Source: Cyanobacteria bacterium FACHB-502
GTDB taxonomy: Bacteria > Cyanobacteriota > Cyanobacteriia > Elainellales > Elainellaceae
Length of the DNA stretch: 35,235 nucleotides
NCBI GenBank assembly: GCA_014695325.1
Contig: JACJNZ010000028.1
Location: 1 to 35,235 of the forward strand
Direction: 5' to 3'
A model generated the notes under the pieces. The model did not search any database. It saw only the letters and a program-made list of their open reading frames with translations, and was not told the DNA's origin. Below are positions 8,487 through 18,463 of this stretch, in pieces. Each line of letters begins with the position of its first letter. Position 1 is the first letter of the stretch. The translations under genes were made by a program, and so were the position numbers.

Positions 8487-10678
8487 ATAGGAAAGGTAAA
8501 GGTAGAGATCGTAACTCTTCAAGCTGGTGGGGTGATGATGCAAATTGGTGGCAGCCTAAAGACTTTATACCCGCTTGGATTCCTCTGGAGCAGATTAACT
8601 CCAAAATGTTCATTCCATTTGATAGTGAAATATCATCTGGTCAGTTCCAGAAATATCTGCCGTTGTATGTTAACAATGATGGTTATAAGGATGGGGTTAA
8701 CGTTCTAGTTCTAGAGCTTGAGGAGAGCAACTCTTCAGTTGGATTTAGCCAGGAAATATATGTGTTGCGAGAGGTTTGGGATAGTGTTCCTGGCGATGCT
8801 TGGGAACAAAATACAGATTATATGTCTTATCCAGAATCAACTTCTATTTCTGGTGAGTCTGAGTTCAGTAGAAGTGTGGTAATAGAAGCACAAAGAAGGA
8901 TGTTTCTTGTTGATGAGACAAATCAACTAATTAATACGCCGAAACTTGTATATGGAGGCAGATTTAAAGAGGCAATCATTGTTATTGAAGATGCCCAAAG
9001 TACAGTACCTCCTATCAAGCTAGATGACAGCAATAACGTTTATGCAGTTCCAATTAAAACGATCACTCATACAACAGAAATTAATGGTGAACTCCGAACG
9101 TTCAGCAGAACTGAATTTGAAGCAGACGTAATTTATGCTGGAGATGGAAATGATCAAATTCTCATTCCAAATTATGATGTTGGCGAGCTAGCAGTTTTTG
9201 GCGAAGCAGGCGATGACTTACTTCGCGGCGTCGGTAGAAGTTCAGCTCTCCTAAACGGTGGTTCTGGAAATGACATTCTTTCTGGAGGGAACATCTTAGA
9301 CGGAATGGCAGGAGATGACATTCTGTCAATGGGAGGTGGCTTAACTGGAGGGTCTGGAAACGATCTCCTTTTTCAAGGTAGAGAGAGGATGTTTGGTGGA
9401 GACGGAATTGACTTTCTCTCTGGCAGTGGAACGTTATATTACCTGGAAGGAGGAGCAGGAGCAGATCGATTTGAACTATACGATCCTCCTCAAAGCCTTA
9501 CCTTAACCGGAATTACTGATTTCGAGATTACGGAAGATAAAATTGGAATCTACGTCGGCACTGCTTTGCCTTCAATCTTTAGAGGTGCAGGCTTGACAGT
9601 GAATGCTCCTATTAGTGCAAATCAGTTTCACCTAGGTACGGCTGCAGCAGATAGAGACGATCGCTTCATCTATGATAAGGAAACTGGTGAACTTTATTTT
9701 GATGCTGACGGAACTGGTTCCAAACCCCAAACCCCAATTTTTTCTCGAGTTTCAAGTGAAGCTTTGGGAGGCAGAATGTCGTCGCTTGCGTCCGGAACGC
9801 CTGCTGGTCTGAATCATACGCACATTGTCACCTTTGATGACTCCAATCGTTTGCCTCCTCCAAGTCAGCCACTTCCAGCCATTCCATCCGTTCAATTCTC
9901 TCAATCTACTTATGAAGTGAGTGAAGATGCAGGTACAGCCACTCTCACGCTTTCTCGAACAGGTGATGTAAGAGGACGATCGCAGGTTCAAGTTAGCGTT
10001 ACGGGTGGAACAGCCACAGCTACAGACTACGAAAGTAATTTCCCTTTAACGGTGACGTTTGGCATCAGTGAAGCCAGCAAAACGATTGATATCCCCATTA
10101 TTCAAAATACAGTAGTTGAAGAAACGGAATCTATCATATTCTCAATCATGAGCGTTAACGATCCTGCTGCTGGAACGGTTGAAACGACAATGGAATCAGT
10201 TCGTACAGCAACCTTGTCTATCCAAGATGATGATATTTCTCCTTCTCCAACAGACAATCGAACAGACGAAAAAATTATCGAGGATGAGGTTACTAAGCAG
10301 ACTACCAATCAAATTACCGACAAGCCTGGCGTTAGAATTGTTACGGGCAACAGAAACGATATTCTCAGAGGTGGTGAAGGCGATGATTTGCTTATCAGCG
10401 GCAAAGGAAACGATCGATTGTTCGGCGGAAAAGGTAAGGATATTTTTGCTTTAGGGAGAGGGAGAGGGAGAGATATAATTCAGGACTTTGAGAACCAACA
10501 AGACCGCTTGGGCTTAATCGCTGGATTGCAATACAAAAGACTGATAGTCATTCAGCAGGGCAAGAACACACTGATTTCTCTTGGAAAAGATGAACTTGCC
10601 CTACTGAAAGGAATCCGCACCAGTCAACTCTCAGCCGCTGATTTCACAGCCTTTAACGCAGCAATACCATGGTCATAA
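8483..10678 (+). CDS. RTX/Calx-beta calcium-binding protein, copy 2
   Basis: I place the start at ATG 8483 (MNRKGKGRDRNSSSWWGDD) because it has a strong GGGAGG site just upstream and matches the N-terminus of copy 1; the frame is open back to 8402. The product is 731 residues with the same order as copy 1: basic start, globular N-domain with FSQEIYVLRE, RTX repeats at about 220-330 (NGGSGNDILSGG), Calx-beta at about 468-590, a short second RTX block (about 620-646) and the RGRDIIQDFE C-terminal domain. The RTX block is shorter than in copy 1. No Sec signal is visible. The last codons overlap the downstream TpsA gene by 10 bp. The Calx-beta region is almost identical at DNA level to copy 1, while the N-terminal parts differ more. 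Confidence 0.85.
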   Translation: MNRKGKGRDRNSSSWWGDDANWWQPKDFIPAWIPLEQINSKMFIPFDSEISSGQFQKYLPLYVNNDGYKDGVNVLVLELEESNSSVGFSQEIYVLREVWDSVPGDAWEQNTDYMSYPESTSISGESEFSRSVVIEAQRRMFLVDETNQLINTPKLVYGGRFKEAIIVIEDAQSTVPPIKLDDSNNVYAVPIKTITHTTEINGELRTFSRTEFEADVIYAGDGNDQILIPNYDVGELAVFGEAGDDLLRGVGRSSALLNGGSGNDILSGGNILDGMAGDDILSMGGGLTGGSGNDLLFQGRERMFGGDGIDFLSGSGTLYYLEGGAGADRFELYDPPQSLTLTGITDFEITEDKIGIYVGTALPSIFRGAGLTVNAPISANQFHLGTAAADRDDRFIYDKETGELYFDADGTGSKPQTPIFSRVSSEALGGRMSSLASGTPAGLNHTHIVTFDDSNRLPPPSQPLPAIPSVQFSQSTYEVSEDAGTATLTLSRTGDVRGRSQVQVSVTGGTATATDYESNFPLTVTFGISEASKTIDIPIIQNTVVEETESIIFSIMSVNDPAAGTVETTMESVRTATLSIQDDDISPSPTDNRTDEKIIEDEVTKQTTNQITDKPGVRIVTGNRNDILRGGEGDDLLISGKGNDRLFGGKGKDIFALGRGRGRDIIQDFENQQDRLGLIAGLQYKRLIVIQQGKNTLISLGKDELALLKGIRTSQLSAADFTAFNAAIPWS

Positions 10679-13458
10679 AGCGTTTCCGTCTACTGCATCT
10701 TCGATCGCTACAGAGTGCGACTGGTGTAATTTTGCTTGGTTTAGGGTGGATGAATCAGGCTCAAGCACAGATTACGCCCGACGCAACCCTGCCTAATGCT
10801 TCTCAGGTGACGCGAGACGGCAACAGACACGTCATTACAGGAGGAACACAATCAGGCAGAAACCTGTTTCATAGCTTCAGAAACTTTTCTGTTCCCAATC
10901 AAAACACTGCTTCGTTTCGGCAGATTGACCCAGGCATTGAAAATATCTTCTCTCGCGTTACGGGTGCTTCTGCTTCCAGGATTAATGGAACGATCGAAGC
11001 CCACAACCGTGACGGCAGCTTGAGCAGAGCTAGCCTGTTTCTCATCAACCCCAACGGCATCCTTTTCGGTCCCGACGCTTCCCTTAACATTGGCGGCTCA
11101 TTTATTGCTACGACTGCAAACAGCATTCAATTTGATGATGGAACTCAGTTTAGCGCGGTCAACCCTCAGGCAAACCCTTTACTGACAGTTAGCGTTCCCG
11201 TTGGAATTCAGTTTGGTCGCAGTCCGGGTAGGATTGTCAATCGTTCGGAGGTTGACTTCAATACTAATGCACCATTACTGGATAGTGCAGACAATTCTCT
11301 CCCTGCTCCTTTTAATGATTCCTCTATCAATCCCTTTGAAGGCTTAAGAGTCGCTTCTAATCAGACGATCGCTCTTCTGGGCGGCAATGTTCAATTTCCT
11401 GGAGGAGAGCTAACTGCACCCGGAGGACATATCGAAGTTTCTAGCATGGGTGGTGCAGGGCTGGTACGTTTAATCCAAATGGATCAGGGCTGGCGATTTA
11501 ACTACAGCAATCAGCAGCAGTTCGGCAATATCCGGCTGGTCAATACAGATCTGGATGTTAGCGGCGATCGTGCCGGAAGTATTCAAATACTGGGCGATCG
11601 AATTTATATTGCGAACCCAGATGGAGGTGGGGTTCGAGCTTATACCTATAGCCAAAATAGCGGCTCAATTAATATTCAAGGAACTCACCTGATTGTAGAA
11701 GATGATGGTTTTATCTCAGCCGAAACCTATGGTTCAGGACAAGGTGGAAATATCCAGATTACAACCAATCAGCTTACTGTCGAAGATGCTTTGATTACAA
11801 CTGGAACCCTTAGTTCAGGACAGGGAGGGAACATTCAAGTTACAACAAATCGACTGCTGATTAATGATGGTGGACAAATTGCTGCGAATACTTACGCCAA
11901 CGGACAAGGCGGCGATGTTGTTGTCAGAGCTTCTGATTCCGTTGAAATCAGAGACGCTTCGCGCCAACAGAACGGACAGCCCGAACTTAACAGCAATAAG
12001 GAACCTTTCCCCAGCGGAGTGATTGCCCGTGTTGCTTGTCTCCCTGAACAGGGATGTAGTCAGGTAACGGGTCAGGGAGGAAATATTTTAATTGAGACAG
12101 ACAACCTTCGATTGCTCGACGGCGGACAGATAAGTGCTGATACCTATGCTACAGGAAGCGCGGGTTCAATTACAGTAAGAGCTTCTAATATCGAGATTAT
12201 CGGAACTGTCCTTAACGCCAACGGTAGTTCAGTGACGAATGGGGGACGAACGGCTCCCAGTTCCCTATCGACCATTACGCAAGCTAGCGGCAATGCGGGA
12301 CGAATTGAGGTTGCAACCAATCGCCTCAGCGTTAGAGATGGGGCAACGCTTCAGTCCAGCACCTTGGGAGCGGGCAATGCGGGTAATTTGCGGGTTGAAG
12401 CCACTGAATCGATCGAGCTAATTGGCGTTGGTGCAGGGACAGAAGTTCCGGCGGGACTATTCTCTTTCTCAGGCGGAATTCCAGAAACCGCATTTGAGCT
12501 GAATCGCAATGCCACAGGCAGAGCTGGAAACCTGCGGGTTGCTGCCCGATCGATCATTATGCGGGATAGTGCAGTGATTGCGGTCGGAAGTGCTAATCCT
12601 AATCTGGATCGGCAGGGTCGTGCCGGAAATTTGCTGATCACTGCGGATCAGTTGCAGGCGGCTGATCAGGCTCGTTTATTGGCAAACACGAATTCGGGGC
12701 GGGGCGGAGATCTCAACCTGCGAATTGCTGACTTGCTCTTGCTTAGTCAAAATAGCCAAATTTCTACCACCGCAGGCAGTGAAAGACGCGGCGGAAATGG
12801 AGGCAATATTGCTCTAAATAGCGGGTTTCTGATTGCTGCCCCGAATACAAACGCTGATATCACTGCGAATGCCTTTACCGGAAATGGTGGAGAAATTCGC
12901 ATTAATGCCGCAGGAGTTCTTGGTCTAACTGCAACCGACACCCTGACCCCTGACAGCAATCCACAAAATGACATCACTGCAAGTTCTGCTTTGGGCGTGA
13001 ACGGCGAGATTCGCATTAATGGTCTAAGGACTGACCCAACTCGTGGCTTACAGCTTCCAGAAGCCCCCGTTAATGAACCTCTGCTTGCCCAAAGCTGCTT
13101 GCCTGTGACAAACGCTGCGAGTGGACGTAGCTCTTTTGTGGCGAGTGGACGGGGTGGGCTACCTCCTTCTCCTTATAACTTCTTGAGCAGTGATGATCTT
13201 TGGCAAGACTGGCGACTGACCGCAGTCGAACCCGAAGCAGCAAGCGATCGATCGGCAGCCGTTTTTTCTCCTGCTCCGGCTCCTTCTGGTTCAACTGTAG
13301 ACATTGTCGAAGCTCAGGGCTGGATTCGCAATGCAGCAGGGCAGATTGAATTAGTTGCTCAGGTATCTGTACCCAGTTCCGTTTCATCTACCCTGTCCTT
13401 GCTGAATTGTTCTCCTCTGTCTCATGCTTCCCAAACACGCTTAGGAGAAACGCCCTGA
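10669..13458 (+). CDS. TpsA: filamentous-haemagglutinin-type exoprotein
   Basis: This 929-residue protein has a signal peptide ending in AQAQ at about residue 34. The TPS (haemagglutination activity) domain follows directly, with the signature LINPNGILFGP (Asn127) and the SFIATTA motif; in two-partner secretion this domain is recognised by the TpsB POTRA domains. The rest is a Gly/Asn-rich beta-helix built from repeats such as GSGQGGNIQITTNQLTVEDA and GNAGRIEVATNRLSVRDG. The C-terminus has LAQSCLP and NFLSSDDLWQDWR, typical of cyanobacterial family members. It is expected to be exported to the cell surface or medium by the TpsB gene at 16232. It overlaps copy 2 of the RTX genes at the 5' end and the CHAT gene (TGATG) at the 3' end. 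Confidence 0.9.
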   Translation: MVIKRFRLLHLRSLQSATGVILLGLGWMNQAQAQITPDATLPNASQVTRDGNRHVITGGTQSGRNLFHSFRNFSVPNQNTASFRQIDPGIENIFSRVTGASASRINGTIEAHNRDGSLSRASLFLINPNGILFGPDASLNIGGSFIATTANSIQFDDGTQFSAVNPQANPLLTVSVPVGIQFGRSPGRIVNRSEVDFNTNAPLLDSADNSLPAPFNDSSINPFEGLRVASNQTIALLGGNVQFPGGELTAPGGHIEVSSMGGAGLVRLIQMDQGWRFNYSNQQQFGNIRLVNTDLDVSGDRAGSIQILGDRIYIANPDGGGVRAYTYSQNSGSINIQGTHLIVEDDGFISAETYGSGQGGNIQITTNQLTVEDALITTGTLSSGQGGNIQVTTNRLLINDGGQIAANTYANGQGGDVVVRASDSVEIRDASRQQNGQPELNSNKEPFPSGVIARVACLPEQGCSQVTGQGGNILIETDNLRLLDGGQISADTYATGSAGSITVRASNIEIIGTVLNANGSSVTNGGRTAPSSLSTITQASGNAGRIEVATNRLSVRDGATLQSSTLGAGNAGNLRVEATESIELIGVGAGTEVPAGLFSFSGGIPETAFELNRNATGRAGNLRVAARSIIMRDSAVIAVGSANPNLDRQGRAGNLLITADQLQAADQARLLANTNSGRGGDLNLRIADLLLLSQNSQISTTAGSERRGGNGGNIALNSGFLIAAPNTNADITANAFTGNGGEIRINAAGVLGLTATDTLTPDSNPQNDITASSALGVNGEIRINGLRTDPTRGLQLPEAPVNEPLLAQSCLPVTNAASGRSSFVASGRGGLPPSPYNFLSSDDLWQDWRLTAVEPEAASDRSAAVFSPAPAPSGSTVDIVEAQGWIRNAAGQIELVAQVSVPSSVSSTLSLLNCSPLSHASQTRLGETP

Positions 13459-16124
13459 TGAAATTAATGCGCTACCGATGGAAGTTTCTAAAGCTTGCCA
13501 GTATTACTGTATTCAGTTCACTAATCGCCTTAGGCGTTCACCTTCTGACCCCAGAGACCCTATTTGCGGCTGCTGCCGATCCCGCTCACTTCATTCAGGA
13601 AGGTCGGCAACACTATCAAGCAGGTCAGTTTTATGATGCCACTCGAAAGTTAGAACAGTCTGCCCAGATTTATGCCGATCGTCATAATGTTCTTAACCAA
13701 GCGATTGCGCTTACTTACCTGGCATTGAGCTATCAGCAACTGGGAGAAGTACCGCTTGCTCAAACCACGATCGCGCAAAGCCTATCTCTGGTTCCTCCCT
13801 CTGGAGGCAGTCAATCGCAGCAGCAAGTTCGAGCACAAGCCCTCACTGCTCAAGGGCAAATTCAGCTTGCTAGCGGACAGCCGGAACAGGCGCTCGAAAG
13901 CTGGCAACAGGCACGAGCGGATTATCAAACGCTCGGTGATGAGATTGGTCAACTGGGAACTCAAATCAATCAAATTCAGGCGTTGCGATCGATCGGATAC
14001 TATCGGCAAGCACAGAATCAAATAGAGACATTAGAATCTAACCTCACGCGATCGCCTGAACCAGAACTACAAATGTTAGGGTGGCGTAGTTTGGGGAACT
14101 TGCTGCGAACGCTCGGACAGCTAGACCAATCCAGGGCTGCGTTGGAGGAAAGTTGGCGAATTGCTCAAGCTCAGCCTTCTCAATTGGAGCAATCCGCTGT
14201 CCTGCTGAGCTTGGGGAATACCGAAACAGCCCTTGGCGATCAGCAGTTGAATCGGCAGTTGATTCATCAGCGAGACGATTGTGCGAGTTGGAGTGTCAGC
14301 GAGGGGGCTCTCCAGCACTATCAACAGGCAGTAGCACATTATCAGCAGAGTGCCGTTCAATCACCTGCAACACTGCTGGGAGTTACTGCACAGCTCAACG
14401 CCCTCAGTCTTCAGCTAAAACTCCGACAACCGATTGCTTTAGAAGAATTACAGCAAATCCGAGCGCAGCTTGATCAGCTGCCGACTAGTCGTTCTACCAT
14501 TTTCGCCAAAATTAATTTCGCTAAAAATACCCTCTGCTATTCTCAGTCCACTTCTATTTTCTCACCAGATGTTGAACAGATCGTAACTTCCATCCTGGAG
14601 TCCGCTGTTCAACAAGCAAAAGCGTTGGGGGACGATCGCGCTCATGCCTATGCTCTAGGAACGTTGGGGCAGATAGAGGAAGTTCTTACAAAATTACCGG
14701 AGGCTCAACAAAAAACTGCGGAGGCACTAGGAATTGCGCGTCAGGTTCGAGCCAGTGATATTGCTTATCAGTGGGAATGGCAAATGGCTCGCATTTTACG
14801 ACAGACAGGAGAGACTCAGCAGGCTTTGAACTATTATCAGGCTGCTTTTAATACACTGAAAGAACTACGAAGCGACTTGACTGTGCTTGACACCGATCTG
14901 CAATTTTCGTTTCGAGAAACAGTTGAACCTTTTTATCGAGAATATGTCGATTTGCTGTTAGTTCATAATCCGACTCAGCCTCAACTACAGCAGTCCAGAG
15001 CAGTGATTGAAGCCCTCCAACTTGCAGAACTAGACGATTTCTTCCGCGATGCTTGCTCCAATGCAAAACCAGAGTTGCTGGATCAGGTCGCTGATCAGCA
15101 AGACCCTTCAGCAGCAATTGTCTATACGATTCTTTTGAGCGATCGTTTAGAAATCATTCTCAAACTGCCTCAACAGGAAGAATTACAGCACTACGTCACC
15201 TATGAGAACGAACCAACAATTATTAGTACTTTGCAGGAGTTGCGAAATCAGCTTGAGCTTCCCTACACAATTAACACCCTCAAACAGCCAGCAGCTCAAC
15301 TTTATGGTTGGCTGATTAAGCCGATCGAAACAGCTCTTCTGGAAAACAAAATTCAGACGCTAGTTTTTACATTAGATAGTGGATTAAGAAATATCCCTGT
15401 TGCTGCCTTGTTTAACGGAGAGCAGTATTTGATCGAAAACTATGCCGTCGCAGTTACGCCAGGATTACAGCTTCTTGAGCCCAGGCCCCTCCAGCAGATT
15501 CGACCCAGGCTTCTTGCAGGTGGATTGGCAGAGCCAAATCCTGAGGTACAGCCTTATCTTGGTCCGCTCGCTGGTGTTCCAGATGAATTAGCCGCAATTC
15601 AGGCAGTTGTTCCTAGAAGTGTTGAACTGTTGAATGATGAGTTTACTAAAGAAAAAGTTGAAGAAGTGATTCAATCTCAACCAATGTCGATTGTTCACCT
15701 GGCAACCCACGGACGCTTTAGCTCAAACTTAACTGGCACCTTTATCCTTACCCATAACGCCCCTGTTAATGTCAACGAACTACAAGTCGTCCTGCAAAAT
15801 CGGAGTGCTACCGATCTAGATGCGATTGAGCTACTGGTTCTCAGTGCTTGCGACACTGCAAAAGGAGACGATCGAGCAACGCTAGGCATGGCAGGAATTG
15901 CAGTTCGATCTGGCGCACGTAGCACTCTTGCCTCTCTTTGGAAGGCTAATGACAAAGCAACAGCAGAATTAATTCGTAAATTCTATGAGCAGATATTTAG
16001 AGAAAATGCAGCAATAAACAAAGCCGCTGCTTTACGAGCAGCTCAACTGTTTTTGCTAAGAAACCCCGATTTCCAGCATCCTCGTAATTGGGCACACTTT
16101 GTTTTGCTGGGAAACTGGTTGTAA
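13458..16124 (+). CDS. Secreted TPR-CHAT protein
   Basis: The start is ATG 13458 (MKLMRYRWKF), overlapping the TpsA stop as TGATG; the upstream in-frame TTG at 13407 is inside TpsA and is not preferred. The product is 888 residues. A hydrophobic N-terminal segment (FLKLASITVFSSLIALG) ending near LFAAAA looks like a signal peptide. Tetratricopeptide repeats fill about residues 35-480 (HFIQEGRQHYQAGQFYDATR). The C-terminal CHAT domain (about 600-888) keeps the caspase-like dyad: His751 in HLATHGRF and Cys798 in LSACDTA. In cyanobacteria such genes often neighbour TpsA/TpsB genes. Processing of the exoprotein or an RTX protein in the periplasm is a reasonable idea, but it is inference and the substrate is unknown. 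Confidence 0.88.
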   Translation: MKLMRYRWKFLKLASITVFSSLIALGVHLLTPETLFAAAADPAHFIQEGRQHYQAGQFYDATRKLEQSAQIYADRHNVLNQAIALTYLALSYQQLGEVPLAQTTIAQSLSLVPPSGGSQSQQQVRAQALTAQGQIQLASGQPEQALESWQQARADYQTLGDEIGQLGTQINQIQALRSIGYYRQAQNQIETLESNLTRSPEPELQMLGWRSLGNLLRTLGQLDQSRAALEESWRIAQAQPSQLEQSAVLLSLGNTETALGDQQLNRQLIHQRDDCASWSVSEGALQHYQQAVAHYQQSAVQSPATLLGVTAQLNALSLQLKLRQPIALEELQQIRAQLDQLPTSRSTIFAKINFAKNTLCYSQSTSIFSPDVEQIVTSILESAVQQAKALGDDRAHAYALGTLGQIEEVLTKLPEAQQKTAEALGIARQVRASDIAYQWEWQMARILRQTGETQQALNYYQAAFNTLKELRSDLTVLDTDLQFSFRETVEPFYREYVDLLLVHNPTQPQLQQSRAVIEALQLAELDDFFRDACSNAKPELLDQVADQQDPSAAIVYTILLSDRLEIILKLPQQEELQHYVTYENEPTIISTLQELRNQLELPYTINTLKQPAAQLYGWLIKPIETALLENKIQTLVFTLDSGLRNIPVAALFNGEQYLIENYAVAVTPGLQLLEPRPLQQIRPRLLAGGLAEPNPEVQPYLGPLAGVPDELAAIQAVVPRSVELLNDEFTKEKVEEVIQSQPMSIVHLATHGRFSSNLTGTFILTHNAPVNVNELQVVLQNRSATDLDAIELLVLSACDTAKGDDRATLGMAGIAVRSGARSTLASLWKANDKATAELIRKFYEQIFRENAAINKAAALRAAQLFLLRNPDFQHPRNWAHFVLLGNWL

Positions 16125-16231
16125 TCTGATACAAACAATCTTCGCATTATTCCAGTGTAAAGCGATCGACTGCTCGTATTGTGAGATGTGTGATCCTGCT
16201 GTCAGTCCTTTTTCATCGTGTGAATAGTAAT

Positions 16232-17983
16232 ATGACCTGCTGGCGTTCCCCTGCTGTACTGCTGCTTGTTGCTCTGACTGGGCTGCTAGGAGGATCAGCA
16301 CTTGCTCAGACGGCTGTACCGCAAGTTCCTGAGTCCACGAGAACGCCTCAACTTCCCTTGCAGGAAAATCAGCCGCCTTCGCTGCAACCCCAGCCCGTTC
16401 CCCAACCGTCGCTACCGCTCCCCAATCCTGATGAGTTGCTCCGACCCTCGCCTCAAGCCCCGGCTACCCCTCAACCTGTTCTGGGGGAAGTACCGACGAC
16501 CATTCAAGTCGATCGCTTTGAAGTCGTGGGCAGTACGGTTTTTACCCCTGAGGAACTGGCAGCCGTTACTGAGCCGTTTACTAACCGCGATATTACTTTT
16601 GCTGAACTGCTCGAAGCGCGATCGGCAGTGACGCAGCTCTATGTCAACGAAGGCTACATTACATCAGGCGCAATTATTCCGCCCCAAGCTCTGCAAGCGG
16701 GAGTAGTGACCATTCAGGTGATCGAAGGCAACTTAGAAGCAATCGACATCAGCGGACTTACTCGCCTCAGACTCAGCTATGTGCACGATCGTTTAGAACT
16801 TGCTGCCCAAACACCGCTCAATGTGAACCGCCTGCTCGAAGGGTTACAGCTCTTGCAGCTCAATCCATTGATCCAAAGCATTTCGGCGGATTTGCAAGCA
16901 GGCGTGCGTCCGGGAACGAGCGTTTTGGCAGTGCAGGTAACCGAGGCAGACTCGTTCAATACCGCTCTGTCGATCGACAATGGACGATCGCCCAGCGTCG
17001 GCAGCTTTCGGCGGCAGGTCGAACTCACGCAAGCAAATCTATTGGGCTTCGGCGATGGGTTGACAGTTGCCTACAGCAATACGGATGGCAGCAATACACT
17101 CAATACTAGCTATACTCTGCCGCTCAATGCACGAAATGGCACTTTGCAGTTGGCGATCGGCGCATCGGATAGTCAAGTGATCGAAGAGCCGTTTGACGAA
17201 CTGGAGATTAGTGCGATATCGCGCTACTACGAACTGACCTTTCGCCAGCCGCTGAGTCAAACGCCGACCGAAGAATTCGCGCTGGGACTCACTGCTTCTC
17301 GCCAGGAAAGCGAAACGGAATTAGGCTTGGATGATATTGGTCCATTTCCCTTCTCACCCGGAGCCGATGAAGCAGGGCGAACCCGTGTCTCGGCAGTGCG
17401 GTTCTTTCAGGAATGGACGCAGCGCAATAGTCAGCAGGTGATTGCTGTACGATCGCAGTTTAGCCTCGGACTCAATTTATTTGATGCCACCGTGAACGAT
17501 GACGCACCCGACAGTCGGTTTTTAGCTTGGCGCGGACAGGGGCAATGGGTGCGATTGCTGACTCCTGATGCGCTGCTGCTGGTACGAGGGAATGTTCAGC
17601 TTGCAGACGGTGCTTTACTGCCGCTAGAGCAGTTTGGATTGGGCGGACAGCAGAGCGTGCGAGGTTACAGACAAGATGCCCTGCTCACGGATAACGGGGC
17701 GTTGCTTTCTGCCGAGGTGCGAGTGCCCATTCTGCGTATTTCCGAATGGCGAGGACTGCTGCAACTGTCGCCGTTTGCGGATGTGGGTGCAGCTTGGAAC
17801 AGCGGCAATAATCCAGATCCAGAATCAAATGCGTTAGTCGGTGTTGGGGTAGGTCTATTGTGGCAGCAGGGCGATCGCTTTTTGGCACGGCTCGACTGGG
17901 GTATTCCGCTGGTGTCGAGCGATGCCGGAGACAGTTTGCAAGAAAATGGAGTGTATTTCTCTCTAATCTACTCACCGCTTTAA
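16232..17983 (+). CDS. TpsB: ShlB/FhaC/HecB outer-membrane transporter
   Basis: I choose ATG 16232 because it gives a normal signal peptide (LLLVALTGLLGGSALAQ, cleavage near residue 26); an in-frame GTG at 16181 would add 17 residues. The 583-residue protein then has a Pro/Gln-rich linker (about 30-80), a POTRA domain (about 90-170; IQVDRFEVVGSTVFTPEEL, then LYVNEGYITSGAIIPPQ), a second ShlB-type POTRA (about 171-245) and a C-terminal 16-strand barrel. The loop-L6 motif VRGY, diagnostic of the FhaC/Omp85 family, is at residues 476-479. It should export the TpsA protein encoded upstream. A 107-bp gap separates it from the CHAT gene, so it may have its own promoter. The protein looks complete. 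Confidence 0.92.
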   Translation: MTCWRSPAVLLLVALTGLLGGSALAQTAVPQVPESTRTPQLPLQENQPPSLQPQPVPQPSLPLPNPDELLRPSPQAPATPQPVLGEVPTTIQVDRFEVVGSTVFTPEELAAVTEPFTNRDITFAELLEARSAVTQLYVNEGYITSGAIIPPQALQAGVVTIQVIEGNLEAIDISGLTRLRLSYVHDRLELAAQTPLNVNRLLEGLQLLQLNPLIQSISADLQAGVRPGTSVLAVQVTEADSFNTALSIDNGRSPSVGSFRRQVELTQANLLGFGDGLTVAYSNTDGSNTLNTSYTLPLNARNGTLQLAIGASDSQVIEEPFDELEISAISRYYELTFRQPLSQTPTEEFALGLTASRQESETELGLDDIGPFPFSPGADEAGRTRVSAVRFFQEWTQRNSQQVIAVRSQFSLGLNLFDATVNDDAPDSRFLAWRGQGQWVRLLTPDALLLVRGNVQLADGALLPLEQFGLGGQQSVRGYRQDALLTDNGALLSAEVRVPILRISEWRGLLQLSPFADVGAAWNSGNNPDPESNALVGVGVGLLWQQGDRFLARLDWGIPLVSSDAGDSLQENGVYFSLIYSPL

Positions 17984-18409
17984 TTGGAGTGTGGGAAGCG
18001 AAGCTGCAACAGAGGGCAACAGTCCTTGTCCATCTCAGCCCTTTTCGCTTATTGCAAAACAAAGCTCGTACTTTAGACTGATAAATTGTTGTCGCGTCCT
18101 GCGATCGATGACCGCGACCCGCTTACGAGAAGTGCAACGAGATAAATCAGATCGCCCTAGAAGTGTTGTGTAGAGCGGAACTGATGGATTGCCGAAACGG
18201 ATATTTGGATCGATGAGTTCATTTACTGAAGGAAGCTGAGAATCCGATCGCCTTCAACTGGTTGCGAGTTTTCCTGGTTGGACGAATTTGTCTGAAAGCT
18301 CCTGATTGCCTGAGCCTCTATCGTTTCTGACTAAAATGGCTCAAGTCCTTTTCGTTTGACAGGTGCTCGGAGCAAGAATGGCTCAATCCCAACAGTGGCA
18401 ATCGATTCC
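17984..18409. other. Intergenic region between TpsB and the IS6 element
   Basis: These 426 bp contain no ORF with recognisable protein features or ribosome-binding site, no tRNA-like cloverleaf and no strong terminator hairpin that I can see. Short open frames present here lack family motifs. It may be decayed sequence left by insertion-sequence activity. Confidence 0.5.
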
Positions 18410-18426
18410 GGTTGTGTCGCAAAAAC
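18410..18426 (+). repeat. IS6 left terminal inverted repeat
   Basis: GGTTGTGTCGCAAAAAC; perfect reverse complement of 19223-19239. Similarity stops at the next inner base. Confidence 0.9.
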
Positions 18427-18463
18427 TGTTTTAGGACAAATGATTCAGTATCGTTTGCATTTC

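Noticed and set aside
17685-18173. Short frames on both strands overlapping the end of tpsB and the following gap
   Set aside because: They carry no family motif or ribosome-binding site and mostly lie antisense or out of frame to tpsB.
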